Below, in pieces: positions 54,779-64,000 of a stretch of 64,000 nucleotides of DNA. Source of the stretch: Paramecium pentaurelia (lineage: Eukaryota; Ciliophora; Oligohymenophorea; Peniculida; Parameciidae); NCBI GenBank assembly GCA_905183005.1, contig CAJJDO010000029.1, positions 278,091-342,090 on the forward strand, written 5' to 3'. The stretch's first letter is position 1. Each line of letters begins with the position of its first letter. The notes under the pieces were generated by a model. That model made no database searches. It saw nothing but the letters and a program-made list of their open reading frames with translations, and had not been told where the DNA came from. A program made the translations under genes and the position numbers.

Positions 54779-56276
54779 TCAATCATGAAGAAATTTATTT
54801 ATTATATGTCCAATCCCTTCTTTTGTTCCTTTAAATAATTCCAGTTTTAAAATAAAATCACTTATCTTTATTTCATCATTATGATGAATTTCGATCAAAT
54901 TTGATTCAATTTTCTATTCTGATTATTCAGCAGTTTATAAACTAATCCAAGTACCATTAGCAGAATCTCTATCAAACAATCCATCATTTATTATCCATGC
55001 TGAAAATCTACTTAAAATTATACCCTTACTTTTGAGAATACTTTATACGACATTATTTTCTTGATATTGTATTTGAATTGATCTTTATGTCATTTTCACC
55101 TCCTCTTCCTACAAAAAAATCCATAGTATCTGTCTAAATGCTCCCTAAAAATAAGTTAATGGACCTATTAAAGAATACTCCTTAACCCAAGAATTTAACA
55201 ATTAGTATAGGTATTTAGTATTCACTTAACTTTTTATAAAGTTCATCAATCTAGAGATTCTTTATTGATTCAAGAGGTTCTTCAATACTGGGGAAAAGTT
55301 AATCATCACTCACATGAACTTCGTGTTTTTAAGGTTATTTCAAAGTAGATAAATGTTTGATTATACTATACCATTATTCATCTATTTATTTTAATTTAAG
55401 ATTCAATCTATGATTGAAAATAATATTAAAGCAAGTATCACTTCCAATACTAAATTTTTGATCTTAATTTAATAAAAATGGTTTTTATCTAAAGATTCTT
55501 AAGTATGTGCCACAAATACTACCAAGGTCTTATATTTAAACGATTTTAGGTTATCTATTTATGATAGTAATATATTCTACTCTAAAAATTAGCTAATTCT
55601 AAACTTTATGGAAGATGGAAGATTAATTACTTTTAAGATTTTTGCATATTATGGATCTAGTATTTAATCTTTTCTGAAATAATCATTGCAGACAATTTTA
55701 CAATGAAGTCGAGATATGACTCTATCTTCAGGTAAAACTATTTTAGTATTAATATTTTATACTTACTTATATCATTAGGAATGATATCCTTATTTTATCG
55801 ATATTATCGGCCAATTAAAATGTCTATAGAATTAGTATTTTTTTGTGAATCTATTAGTCTATAATAATGATGAAATTTAATATACCCAAACTCATTAATA
55901 AAATATTGATGATTTTTGTTTATATTACGAAGTTAAGTTACTTTGATATGAGGATGTCTTGGATCAAATTTATAGTTTTATATTGGGATGGTACGCTTTT
56001 GAAGGTATTTCTAAATATTTTGAGCTTATTCTCTAAATCTTGAACTCAAATATACCTTGGGGATAGTCTATCCCTTCCTAATTAAAGTCTTGTCAAAGGG
56101 AAAAGTCTTGAGTTATCTTCTTCTTCAAAGAAAGTATCATTTCTTATTAAAGGAATATTATCCAAAATTAAATTGAATTGTTCAATTCCTAATTATAAAA
56201 ATGACAAAATTTATCTATTAATAGGCAATTCTAATTCATTTAGATTTTCTTAATTTTCTTCATCAAAATTGCTCAT
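54779..56276 (-). CDS. Protein with two FHA domains
   Basis: ATG at 56276 to TGA 54781-54779; four introns (23, 29, 26 and 22 nt) leave exactly 466 codons. The first FHA domain includes SIDILIGRQYRQNKD, DRVISRLHCKI, then IQDLGSICGTYLRI and FSIGSDTCFNIIF. The second includes DFFVGRGGENDIKINSNTIS, RKQCRIKY, then DSANGTWISL and IHHNDEIKISDF. Both keep the Gly-Arg, the Ser before the binding-site Arg/His region and the Asn/Ser-Gly-Thr strand that recognise phosphothreonine. Probably a phosphorylation-dependent adaptor. A second FHA gene (43530-45066) lies ten kb away but has a different architecture. Confidence 0.88.
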
Positions 56277-56393
56277 TTTTTATTATATTAAAATAAGTAG
56301 AAAATATAATGATATTTAAAGTTAAATTAGAATTTCTAATATGGATTAAAAATGAAAGGTAATTTATTAGATATAAGAATTTATTTTATTAAA

Positions 56394-56755
56394 TCAACTT
56401 CTTCTCATTCTTCTATCTCTTTTAGGGGGATCTTAAGCTTTTCCAACACAATTATCATCTTAATATGTGTATAAATTTGGGAATGGTTATTTTTCTGTTG
56501 CTTTTCTATTTTCTTCTGTCAAATCATCTGCAAATTTCTAATTTTATATTATTAATGTACAGTTAAATGTTTTCTAGCTTAATTGGCAGCAGTTTCTTCT
56601 TTTTTCTATCCACTTAAATTAGTTGTTGGTAAACAAGCATCTCCAGGTTTCATTGCTAAGTTATGTCCAACATCTGATTTAGTTGGTCTCAGTCTATGAT
56701 GTCTAGATTGGATAGCTACTATAAGAATCAAAAGCAAAACAATTTTTTTTAACAT
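56394..56755 (-). CDS. Small secreted or luminal protein
   Basis: ATG at 56755 to TGA 56396-56394; one 23-nt intron leaves 113 codons. It begins with a clear signal peptide, MLKKIVLLLILIVAIQS. The mature part is short, polar and basic (RHHRLRPTKSDVGHN, then a C-terminus PPKRDRRMRRS) with two Cys. No transmembrane helix after the signal. Could be a granule or surface peptide precursor; the dibasic sites are compatible with processing, but that is speculation. Confidence 0.75.
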
Positions 56756-56841
56756 TATTATATTAAAAACGAAAATGTGTTCATATTCAATTAATTAATA
56801 AATTAATGCAACAACTATAAAATTGTTTGCTTGATAAAGAA

Positions 56842-57933
56842 ATGATTCTGTAAAGTGATGGTACTCTATATATTGGATCTTTTTATTAATAACACTTTGA
56901 GGGATATAGTTTAGTAATCAATCCAGATGGATGTAATTCTGATCTAAATTATTAGCATATTATTATGGATTATTTAAGAAATCTAAACCTAAAGAAGTAG
57001 GTGTTTATAAATTGAAAAATTCATGTTTAAAGATATTCTGGGGAGATGATAATTAAATTAAGAATGTTAAAGATATTGGAAATGTTGGTTTTTTACAAAA
57101 AATTATTTCATTTAAGAACAATTGTTATGGTAATAAAATATTCATTAAAATCAATCCATTAAGTTATGGAGTGGCTAAAAATTAAAAGTATGATGGATTT
57201 ACAGTTATGCATTATAAAAATGGAGATATTTATTATGGAAATATCTAAAAAGGAAAATAGGATGGAGAAGGCATTTATTATAATAATAATATTTAGGAAT
57301 GGTAATGGAATAAGTATACTAATGGTAAATTGATATCTCATTAACTTTATGGAAAAAATCTTGTACCAAGAGAATTGATTAGTAATTATATGTAGTCATT
57401 AATTAGGCAAACTTTTTAACAAATTAAACTTTAAGTCTTACTAAATAACTATGGTATCTCTCTCAAATATACAATAATTAATAATAAATTAATTGTTACT
57501 CAATAATGAATAAAATCATTTATCTTTAGCATCAACTGTGCAAAGTTCTCATCCTGCTCATCGAGAGAATCTTTCATAAATTTTGATTGATGATGAAGAT
57601 AATAGTAATAATGAAATATTAGAAATTTTATAAAGTTCCTAAATTGAAACAATTGATTAAGAACTTCACATTTACAATTAAAATAATTAAAAAGATGAAA
57701 TAGAAGCTAAGTTATCAAAATGTTAAAAAGAAAAAGCATAATAAAGAATTGAGAAATAAAGATAAAATAAATTTTTAACATAGCCTTCTCAAACAAAATC
57801 TCCAAAAAATAGTAGATAATAATAAATGACTTTAAGTACAATGTAATCTACACAAAAAACTACAATATATAAGAGATCTGTTTCACCTATTTTTACAACT
57901 GTTCGTCACTTATTTTCAGTAATCAAAATTTGA
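56842..57933 (+). CDS. MORN-motif protein with polar Gln-rich tail
   Basis: ATG 56842 to TGA 57931-57933; two introns (23 and 25 nt) leave 348 codons. MORN-like repeats are scattered in the first half: SDGTLYIGSFYQQHFEGYS, GSYYYGLFKKSK, and a good one at KNGDIYYGNIQKGKQDGEG. The second half is Gln/Ser/Lys-rich, partly coiled coil (KLSKCQKEKAQQRIEKQ), ending IKI. Fewer and less regular repeats than the 16618-17943 protein. A cortical or ciliary scaffold is likely from the family. It shares an 87-bp divergent promoter with the small secreted protein. Confidence 0.8.
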
Positions 57934-57968
57934 TTTTATGATATTTATTAAAAATATTTAATTAAATA

Positions 57969-58269
57969 ATGGCTCAAGCTGATAGAAAAGCAGTTGTAAA
58001 AAATGCTGATATGTCTGAAGAAATGTAACAAGATGCCATTGATTGTGCTAATCAAGCTTTAGAGAAATTCAATATTGAGAAAGATATTGCTGTATATAAC
58101 TTTATAGATTGAATAGGCATTCATCAAGAAAGAGTTTGACAAGAAATATAATCCAACTTGGCATTGTATTGTGGGTAGAAACTTTGGATCTTATGTTACA
58201 CATGAAACCAAGCATTTCATCTATTTCTATATGGGATAGGTAGCAATTCTTTTGTTCAAGAGTGGATGA
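57969..58269 (+). CDS. DYNLL: Dynein light chain LC8 (DYNLL)
   Basis: ATG 57969 to TGA 58267-58269; one 25-nt intron leaves 92 codons, 91 residues, against 89 in the animal protein. The sequence is unmistakable: AVVKNADMSEEMQQDAIDC, then FIKKEFDKKYNPTWHCIVGR, NFGSYVTHETKHFIYFYMGQ and ILLFKSG. LC8 forms a dimer that clamps linear motifs and is part of axonemal and cytoplasmic dynein, radial spokes and many other complexes. All core residues of the target-binding groove (the NFGSYVTHE strand) are intact. Lies 35 bp after the stop of the MORN gene. Confidence 0.97.
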
Positions 58270-58290
58270 GATATAAAAATTTAAATTATT

Positions 58291-59163
58291 ATGGAAGATA
58301 ATTAATGTTTAGCTTCTCTCTTTGCTGACCTCTTATAAATTGTCAAGCCCTAATCAGCTGATGTATAACAGTTTAAAGAAGTCTCTAATGAAAGATTAAG
58401 AAAATGTATCCTTGAATTAGTTCGAGAACTCACAACTCTTGTTTAGAATCTCAAGGAGCAGTTAGAAGAATTCATTGACAATAAATATGAATAAGAGATT
58501 CAAAGATTAGAAAATACTATTCGATAACATATAAGAGTAGAATAATAATAACGATTACATATAGAAGCACTTACTTAAAAACTAGAGGAAGAATAATAGA
58601 AATATGAAACAGAAATCAAAAATTAAAATGATAAAATTAAGCAATTAGAAAATATGTGTTCGTAAATATCAATAAATAAAGTCTAAAATCTCAATTAAAC
58701 TAATTTTATTATAGATCCTAATAAGAAATCACCAACTGCTTATGATAGATTAAATTAATTGGTAAGTGCAAAAACTAAATAATATACTTAATCAGCAACA
58801 ACTATCAATTCATAATAGCTATTAAAAATTTATTCAAATCCATAACAATTACTTAAAAAAATGTAAGATTAGAAAAATATTGAATAAATGAATATAAGAG
58901 TTGATACACAATAATCTGAAAAAGAATAAAGTCTCTTAAAATTAAGAAGATGTGCTGAAGATAATAAAAATGAAATGTTTCAATCTTAAAGAGTTGAATC
59001 TTCTAGTCTTGAAAAATATAATAGAAATTCGAAATTGATGAGAAACTCAACTAGACAATCATAAATTATGGGGAATAGCTTTGATATTGTTTCGAAAACA
59101 ATGCAACATTATAAGAAATAGCAAAAAAGTTTAAGTACTTTAAGATAATCATGGAAGAAATGA
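58291..59163 (+). CDS. Coiled-coil protein, unknown function
   Basis: ATG 58291 to TGA 59161-59163, 291 codons with no intron. It starts MEDNQCLASLFADLLQIVKP. Residues ~25-140 form a long coiled coil (LRKCILELVRELTTLVQNLK, QEIQRLENTIRQHIRVEQQ). The second half is Ser/Gln/Asn-rich and basic, ending TLRQSWKK. Only 21 bp separate it from the LC8 stop. No recognised family; LC8 partners are typically coiled-coil proteins, but adjacency alone does not argue for interaction. Confidence 0.75.
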
Positions 59164-59201
59164 TTACTATCTCCTTTATTTTACAATATTAAAAATATAA
59201 C

Positions 59202-60454
59202 ATGAGTTAATTTTTTTGTTCTTCTTGTTTACTTAATTTTCTACAAGAACCAACCTATAAGGATCATTATAAAACAGATTTTCATAGATATAATATAGCT
59301 AGAAAAATGATTAATTTAGATCCTGTCTCATATGAAGTTTCTAAAGAAAGTATTTCAATTAAATAATTATATTAGAATTTGATAAAATTTCAGAGTAGAA
59401 GATCATAACTCCTATTAAATCTTAAACATTTAAATGTTGAAATAAAGAGTTCAAATGAAGTTAAACATATTAAGGTCATTTGATATCAAAAAGCCATTAA
59501 TTAAACTAATTAAAATCGCCTATCACAGCAAATAGAAGTTAAACAGGAAATTCTATATTAAATAGTAATGTATGTTTATTTTTTGATGAATTATGCGATA
59601 ATATTGAAGATTGTTTAAAGTAATCATGGATTTATTATTCGTTAATAAAAGGATTGTATAAATATTGAGAGATTGTTAAAAGCATTATCAGAACAAATAA
59701 ATAAGAATAATACTTTTTTACATTGTTTTTAAACATTCAAAAATAGTCATGATACAAAAGATCATATGTTAGACAAGGGACATTGTTTTATGCCTTAATA
59801 AGAATATAAGGTTTTATCAAAATATTACAATTTTTAAGAAAAATTATTAGCAATTTTGGCAGAGTAAAAGGAATAACAATTATAAATTGAAGCTAAAAAA
59901 TAATAATTATAATTAAAATAAGATTAAAAAGAAGATGAAAATAAAAATGAAAAGAAAATTGAAAATTAAGATGAAGGAGATTGGGAAGATGATGAAGATA
60001 AAGATATTAATTCAGATGATGATTATGAAGAGGAATTAAAATAAAAATAAAAATAAACTGATGATTTAAAAAATGATGAACATATTAAATTAAATTAGTA
60101 AACATAAAGCTACATTAACAAAAACTGGTGAATTATTATTACCAGATGGAAAATTGTAATCATATTTAATTTAATATTAGATTAGCCACAGAGATTATAG
60201 AAAATATTATAAATAGAATCATATTCCATTTAAAGTTTAAGAAACTGAATAAATTGAGAAATGTATATTATTTATTAATAAATATAGTGGATATTGCTGA
60301 TGAAAAATAATTTGCATTATTAAGTGATGAACTTATTGTTGGTTATTTGAGACATTTCTATTATCAAAAGACCAGAACATTAACATATGGATAAACAAAA
60401 ATTGGATAAAGAAACAATTTAATTTAGATGAGATGGTTAAGAAAATCTTGTTGA
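59202..60454 (+). pseudogene. REI1/ZNF622-like ribosome-biogenesis factor, frame-disrupted
   Basis: Opens at ATG 59202 with the first C2H2 finger of REI1 (FFCSSCLLNF then HYKTDFHRYN) and continues through recognisable parts: CLFFDELCDN, NHGFIIRQQKDCINIERLLK, NSHDTKDHMLDKGHCFMP, an acidic stretch (DEGDWEDDEDKD), ATLTKTGELLLPDGKF and a C-terminal HRDYRKYYKQN to TGA 60452-60454. Two introns (30 and 25 nt) near the 3' end fit. Three frame changes (about 59,480, 59,622 and 60,098) are not explained by introns, and the middle fingers have lost Cys (CLFF for CLFC, TFLHC). REI1 releases Arx1 from pre-60S subunits in the cytoplasm. This copy is decaying, or the sequence has indel errors. Confidence 0.6.
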
Positions 60455-60638
60455 TTAATATTTATTTATATTTTATTATAATATCAATAATTATAAAAAT
60501 AATTACTTTTAAATTAATTTTAAATAATGAATATAATATTTTAGATGAAAAAATTATTAAATAAAAAAGATTTATAAATATGTAAATGAAATAAAAATAA
60601 TTATAAATATATATTTATTATATTAATTGACTATTTAT

Positions 60639-62645
60639 TCATTTGCTATTTTGCAATTTGACATTATCTTATTATTATTCCAACTTTAAAAATCTTGTAG
60701 GAGGTATTTTTAATTCATGATTAATCTAATTTAAATATCATGAGATACTTATAAATATTAATTGAGTAGATTTTTTAATTCTTCATTATGATTATGAATT
60801 TATCCTGTTTCTTCTACTAATTTAGATCTTTTTAGAAGTAATTCATAATATTTGCTTAGTTATTTATCTAGAATTCTCCAAACTCTAAATGTTTTTTCAG
60901 GTAGAACTTGAGTTAATTTTTCCCAATACTTTTTACCTTCTTTTGCTATTCTCTCTTTTTTTTATCTTTCAGTTTCTTATTTAGCTGCTCTTCTTGATGA
61001 CATTTTTTCAATTTGTTTCTTTCTCTATTCATTAGTTTTCATCCAATGCATCAAAAAGTTAATTATGCTATTTTAATTTAAAATAAATGTTTCATAATTA
61101 ATTTTAGGAGCTTCATCTGGAACAGTTTAAGGTTATTCAATTTAAACCTTTTTAATAGCTTCAGTAACAGCTTCTTATTATGGTTGTTCTTCTTATACTT
61201 TTAATTCACAATTTTTAATTAATTCATCAATAAATATAAGCATTTCATCTATTGAATCAATATTAAGACATTTCTTTATAACTCCTAATTTAACACTAGA
61301 AATCTCTTATTATTCTGCTTTTTCTAAGGTTTCTCTCATTTTATCATCAATCAAGAAATCAACTTCTTCAATTAATATTTCAACTATTTCTTATAATTTT
61401 TCTTCACTTAAAGGCAATTAAACTTCTTCTTCTGCCATAATTTAAGATTTTTCTATAAATTAATATAAATAGAAATACCTTAAGTTTCTTTTTAGTCTTA
61501 TGGTTCTTCCCAATCAACTCCTAATTATTAAATATGTATAGTTTTATCACATTTAAGAATCTTTGCTTTAAGTTTTCTAACTTCTAATTCATTCATGGAA
61601 TGAATATCAGCATAAGCTTTTTAATCAGCTTTATCAAAATGTTTAAATTTTCTTTATAATTCTTTAAATTATCTAGTTATACGTTTGTATTCTTAAGTTA
61701 ATTCTTTATTTGTTTATTTAAATTTAGTATCAAATTCATTATAATCTTTAATTAAACTTCTTAATCTATTATTTAAATTTTAATCTTTTCTTTTTAGATC
61801 ATCATGTGTATGTGTATGTGATATTTATTTTTCTTTTAATACTTTAAGATTATAATCTAATTTTTCAGTATTCAATTAATATAATGCTTTCATATCTTCA
61901 TAACACTTTTCTAGATTTTAGATTTCTGTTTCCATTGAGATTTTGAGTTCAGCATAAGATTTCAATCCTTAAATTCTTAATTTTTCTATATCTTTTGTAT
62001 ATTCTTCTTCTTTTCTTTCTCTTTCATCAACAAATGATTTTTCCTTTTCAGTTCTTTTATCAAATAAATTTCTTATTTCAGTTTAATAATTATTCAATAA
62101 ATTAGCTCTCTAATTTAATTATTATTATATATTTATACTTCTTCTATATATTCATTTTCTATAGATTCAAGATCTTCATGTATACATTCTCTTAATTAAA
62201 AAAATTATGATCTCATTTTCTAAATTAATGTTTATATATCAATAGCTTATTCTTTTATCATTTTACCAAAATCATCATCTTTCTTATTCAATTCATCTAA
62301 AAATTATTTAATTAATTCATCTTTAGCATGCATTATTTATCCAAATTTATCTTTCTATTAGTTTATCAATTTATTAAGTTCTTCACATTCATCTTTCTCT
62401 TATAAATTACACCATTCTTATTCCAATTCAGCATTTTTAGAATTAGCTTTTTTACTTTCATCTTCTATTTTATTTGCCCTTTCTGCTCTTTTAAATTCTT
62501 CTTATGCTCTTGTTTCCTTTTATTTTTAATCATTTTTCTATTTGATTGTATATAATTCTTCTTTTTTTGTACGAATCAACATATCAATATTACCTCTACT
62601 CTTTTAAACTTATTCTGATCCCTTTGCTTATTTTTTAGAATCCAT
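60639..62645 (-). CDS. DRC1: Dynein regulatory complex subunit 1 (DRC1)
   Basis: ATG at 62645 to TGA 60641-60639; three introns (29, 26 and 23 nt) leave exactly 643 codons. Almost the whole protein is a coiled coil rich in Lys/Glu. The C-terminus is diagnostic of the DRC1/CCDC164 family: YWEKLTQVLPEKTFRVWRIL, DKQLSKYYELLLKRSKLVEE, then EELKNLLNQYLQINHELKIP with the final PPTRFLKL. DRC1 is the core of the nexin-dynein link between axonemal doublets and coordinates dynein activity in motile cilia. Length (642) is close to the animal/algal proteins (~700). Expected in a heavily ciliated cell. Confidence 0.93.
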
Positions 62646-62673
62646 CAGTTATATAAATATATTTATATTAATG

Positions 62674-64000
62674 TCAATTGGATAAAAAATCAATTAAAAA
62701 TTTCTTAGCTTTCTCTTTGTTTTAACATTTCTGTTTTTGACTCTCTTAAATTCTTTCTAGTATTTTAGCAAAGGTTGGTCTTTATGAAGAATCTCTTTAA
62801 AGACAATCCTTAGCTAAAATAGCCAAAATAGGTGGATTACTAAATTAAGGGATCTCAACTTAAGTATGTCCCCATCCAACTGTTCCAATAATTTATGTAA
62901 TAGAAAGATTTTCATAAGGTATTTTACCAGTTATAATTTCCCATAGAATCATTCCAAAAGAATATACATCAGATTTCTCAGTATAAGGTTCTCCTCTCAT
63001 AATTTCAGGTGCCATCCAATGTGGTGTTCCAATCATACTTTTAGTTTTCTTGCTTTTAATTCTTGAAAGTCCAAAATCACATAATTTGACATTCCAATTT
63101 TAATCAATCAAAACATTAGATGATTTCAAATCACAATGCATTATTCTTCTACCATGAAGATTATTCATTCCTAAAGTAATATCTTCAATAATTTATATAA
63201 AATTAAGATTTTTAGTTTTCCTTTTATGAATATGATCATATAAACTCCCATTTTCCATATATCTAAAATTTATATCGTTAATTACTCAGTAATTAAGTAA
63301 AAATTATGTCTCTTTATACAAACACCCATATACAAAACTATATTAGGATGTCTTAAATTAGAGATAACTTAAACTTCTTTTAGAAAATCAGCCATTAATT
63401 ATTTATGTTTTTATTCATCTTTCCTTTTACAATAAGATTTAATAGCTACATCTTAACCAAGCCAAATTCCTTTAAAAACAATTCCATAACTACCCTTTCC
63501 AATCTAAGATCCTTGTTTAATTTCTTAATAATTAATCAACAATTTCTCATTAATTCCTAAATTCTTCAATAGACTCATAAGTTTCTCTTAATGTTTCTAT
63601 TATAGATTCTTCTCTTATAATATATTATATTTGCTAGGTGAATTATTTTCTAATTACTAATCCTATTATTTTTCATTAGAACTGCAAGAACTTACATCTG
63701 AATATTCTGAGCCAGAAGCATTATTAAAATTAAAATTGCTTACTACCTTATTAGATTCTACTTTTAAACTTTAACCTTAATTCCCTTATTTTGGTGAGAA
63801 TTTTGCAGTCTCTTATTATTATTATTCTTATTATTCAGGTGATGTCTACTTATCATCTGATCCTGATGATCTTTTACGTTTTGATTTCTTTTATTTGAGA
63901 ACTTCCATTCCAGGACTTTCTACTGCTGTAGGTTCAATCTTTTGGATTATAGAATACAGTTAATCATATTTTGATGATTAATCACCTGAATTTTCACTAT
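62674..64000 (-). CDS. Raf/TKL-like protein kinase, 5' end outside window
   Basis: Open from the window edge at 64000 to TGA 62676-62674, with one 23-nt intron near 63270. The N-terminal visible part is Ser/Gln-rich with a nuclear-signal-like KQKKSKRKRSSGS. The kinase domain is complete: Gly loop QIGKGSYGIVFKG, catalytic Lys in VAIKSYCKR, Glu in DFLKEVQVI, hinge YLITEYMENGSLYDH, catalytic loop MHCDLKSSNVL, DFGLS, GTPHWMAPEIM and SDVYSFGMILWEI. HCDLKSSN and the IGTPHWMAPE/YSFG motifs place it in the tyrosine-kinase-like (Raf/MAPKKK, plant-type) group, so Ser/Thr activity is expected. Its DFG and HxD residues are intact; substrate unknown. Confidence 0.9.

Overview
The window is macronuclear (somatic) DNA of a Paramecium-type ciliate. 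TAA and TAG are read as glutamine inside every gene and TGA is the only stop. The DNA is roughly three-quarters A+T. Genes are packed tens to a few hundred bases apart on both strands. They are split by tiny introns, mostly 22-31 nt, that begin GTA and end TAG or, less often, AAG. Under the standard code the genes look shattered; with the ciliate code and these introns about thirty long frames appear, and most have lengths divisible by three once the introns are removed. All translations here were done by eye.

Layout. 1-5.4 kb: a partial zinc-binding/coiled-coil protein, a small HTH-like protein present twice because of an assembly duplication, a GC-richer island with RNase P-like RNA signatures, and a coiled-coil protein. 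5.7-13.2 kb: a giant guanylyl cyclase with an N-terminal P4-ATPase-like half and two cyclase domains in the ciliate 'inverted' order. 13.7-21.9 kb: a tubulin tyrosine ligase-like enzyme, an IQ/MORN-repeat protein, a SEC14/CRAL-TRIO protein and a PI4-kinase. 22.1-25.8 kb: a secreted H-type-lectin-like Gln-rich protein, again duplicated around an N. 26.7-41.4 kb: five related genes that share coiled coils and a Cys/His module, interrupted by a 3-4 kb stretch of decayed coding sequence. 41.4-57 kb: an unrecognised helical protein, two FHA proteins (one with a SAM domain), a large Gln-rich protein, a K+ channel with a cyclic-nucleotide-binding domain, a CRC-domain (LIN54/tesmin) DNA-binding protein, an alveolin and a small secreted protein. 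57-64 kb: a MORN protein, LC8 dynein light chain, a coiled-coil protein, a damaged REI1-like gene, the axonemal DRC1 and the 3' part of a Raf/TKL-like kinase.

The genes are individual eukaryotic transcription units, not operons. Several concern cilia and cortex (TTLL, LC8, DRC1, alveolin, MORN proteins) and second-messenger or phosphoinositide signalling (guanylyl cyclase, K+ channel, PI4K, SEC14), as expected for a ciliate. No virus, CRISPR array or intact transposon was seen.

Three single N characters (2555, 23299, 38055) are each flanked by 1.0-1.15 kb direct repeats, which almost certainly mark unmerged contig overlaps. Two pairs appear identical; the third differs by substitutions and a ~39-bp indel. 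The most novel item is the cluster of five Cys/His-module paralogs, one of which carries tandem repeats with an intron-like sequence in every unit. The RNase P-like RNA and the pure-TAA polyglutamine tract (44 codons) are the next most interesting.
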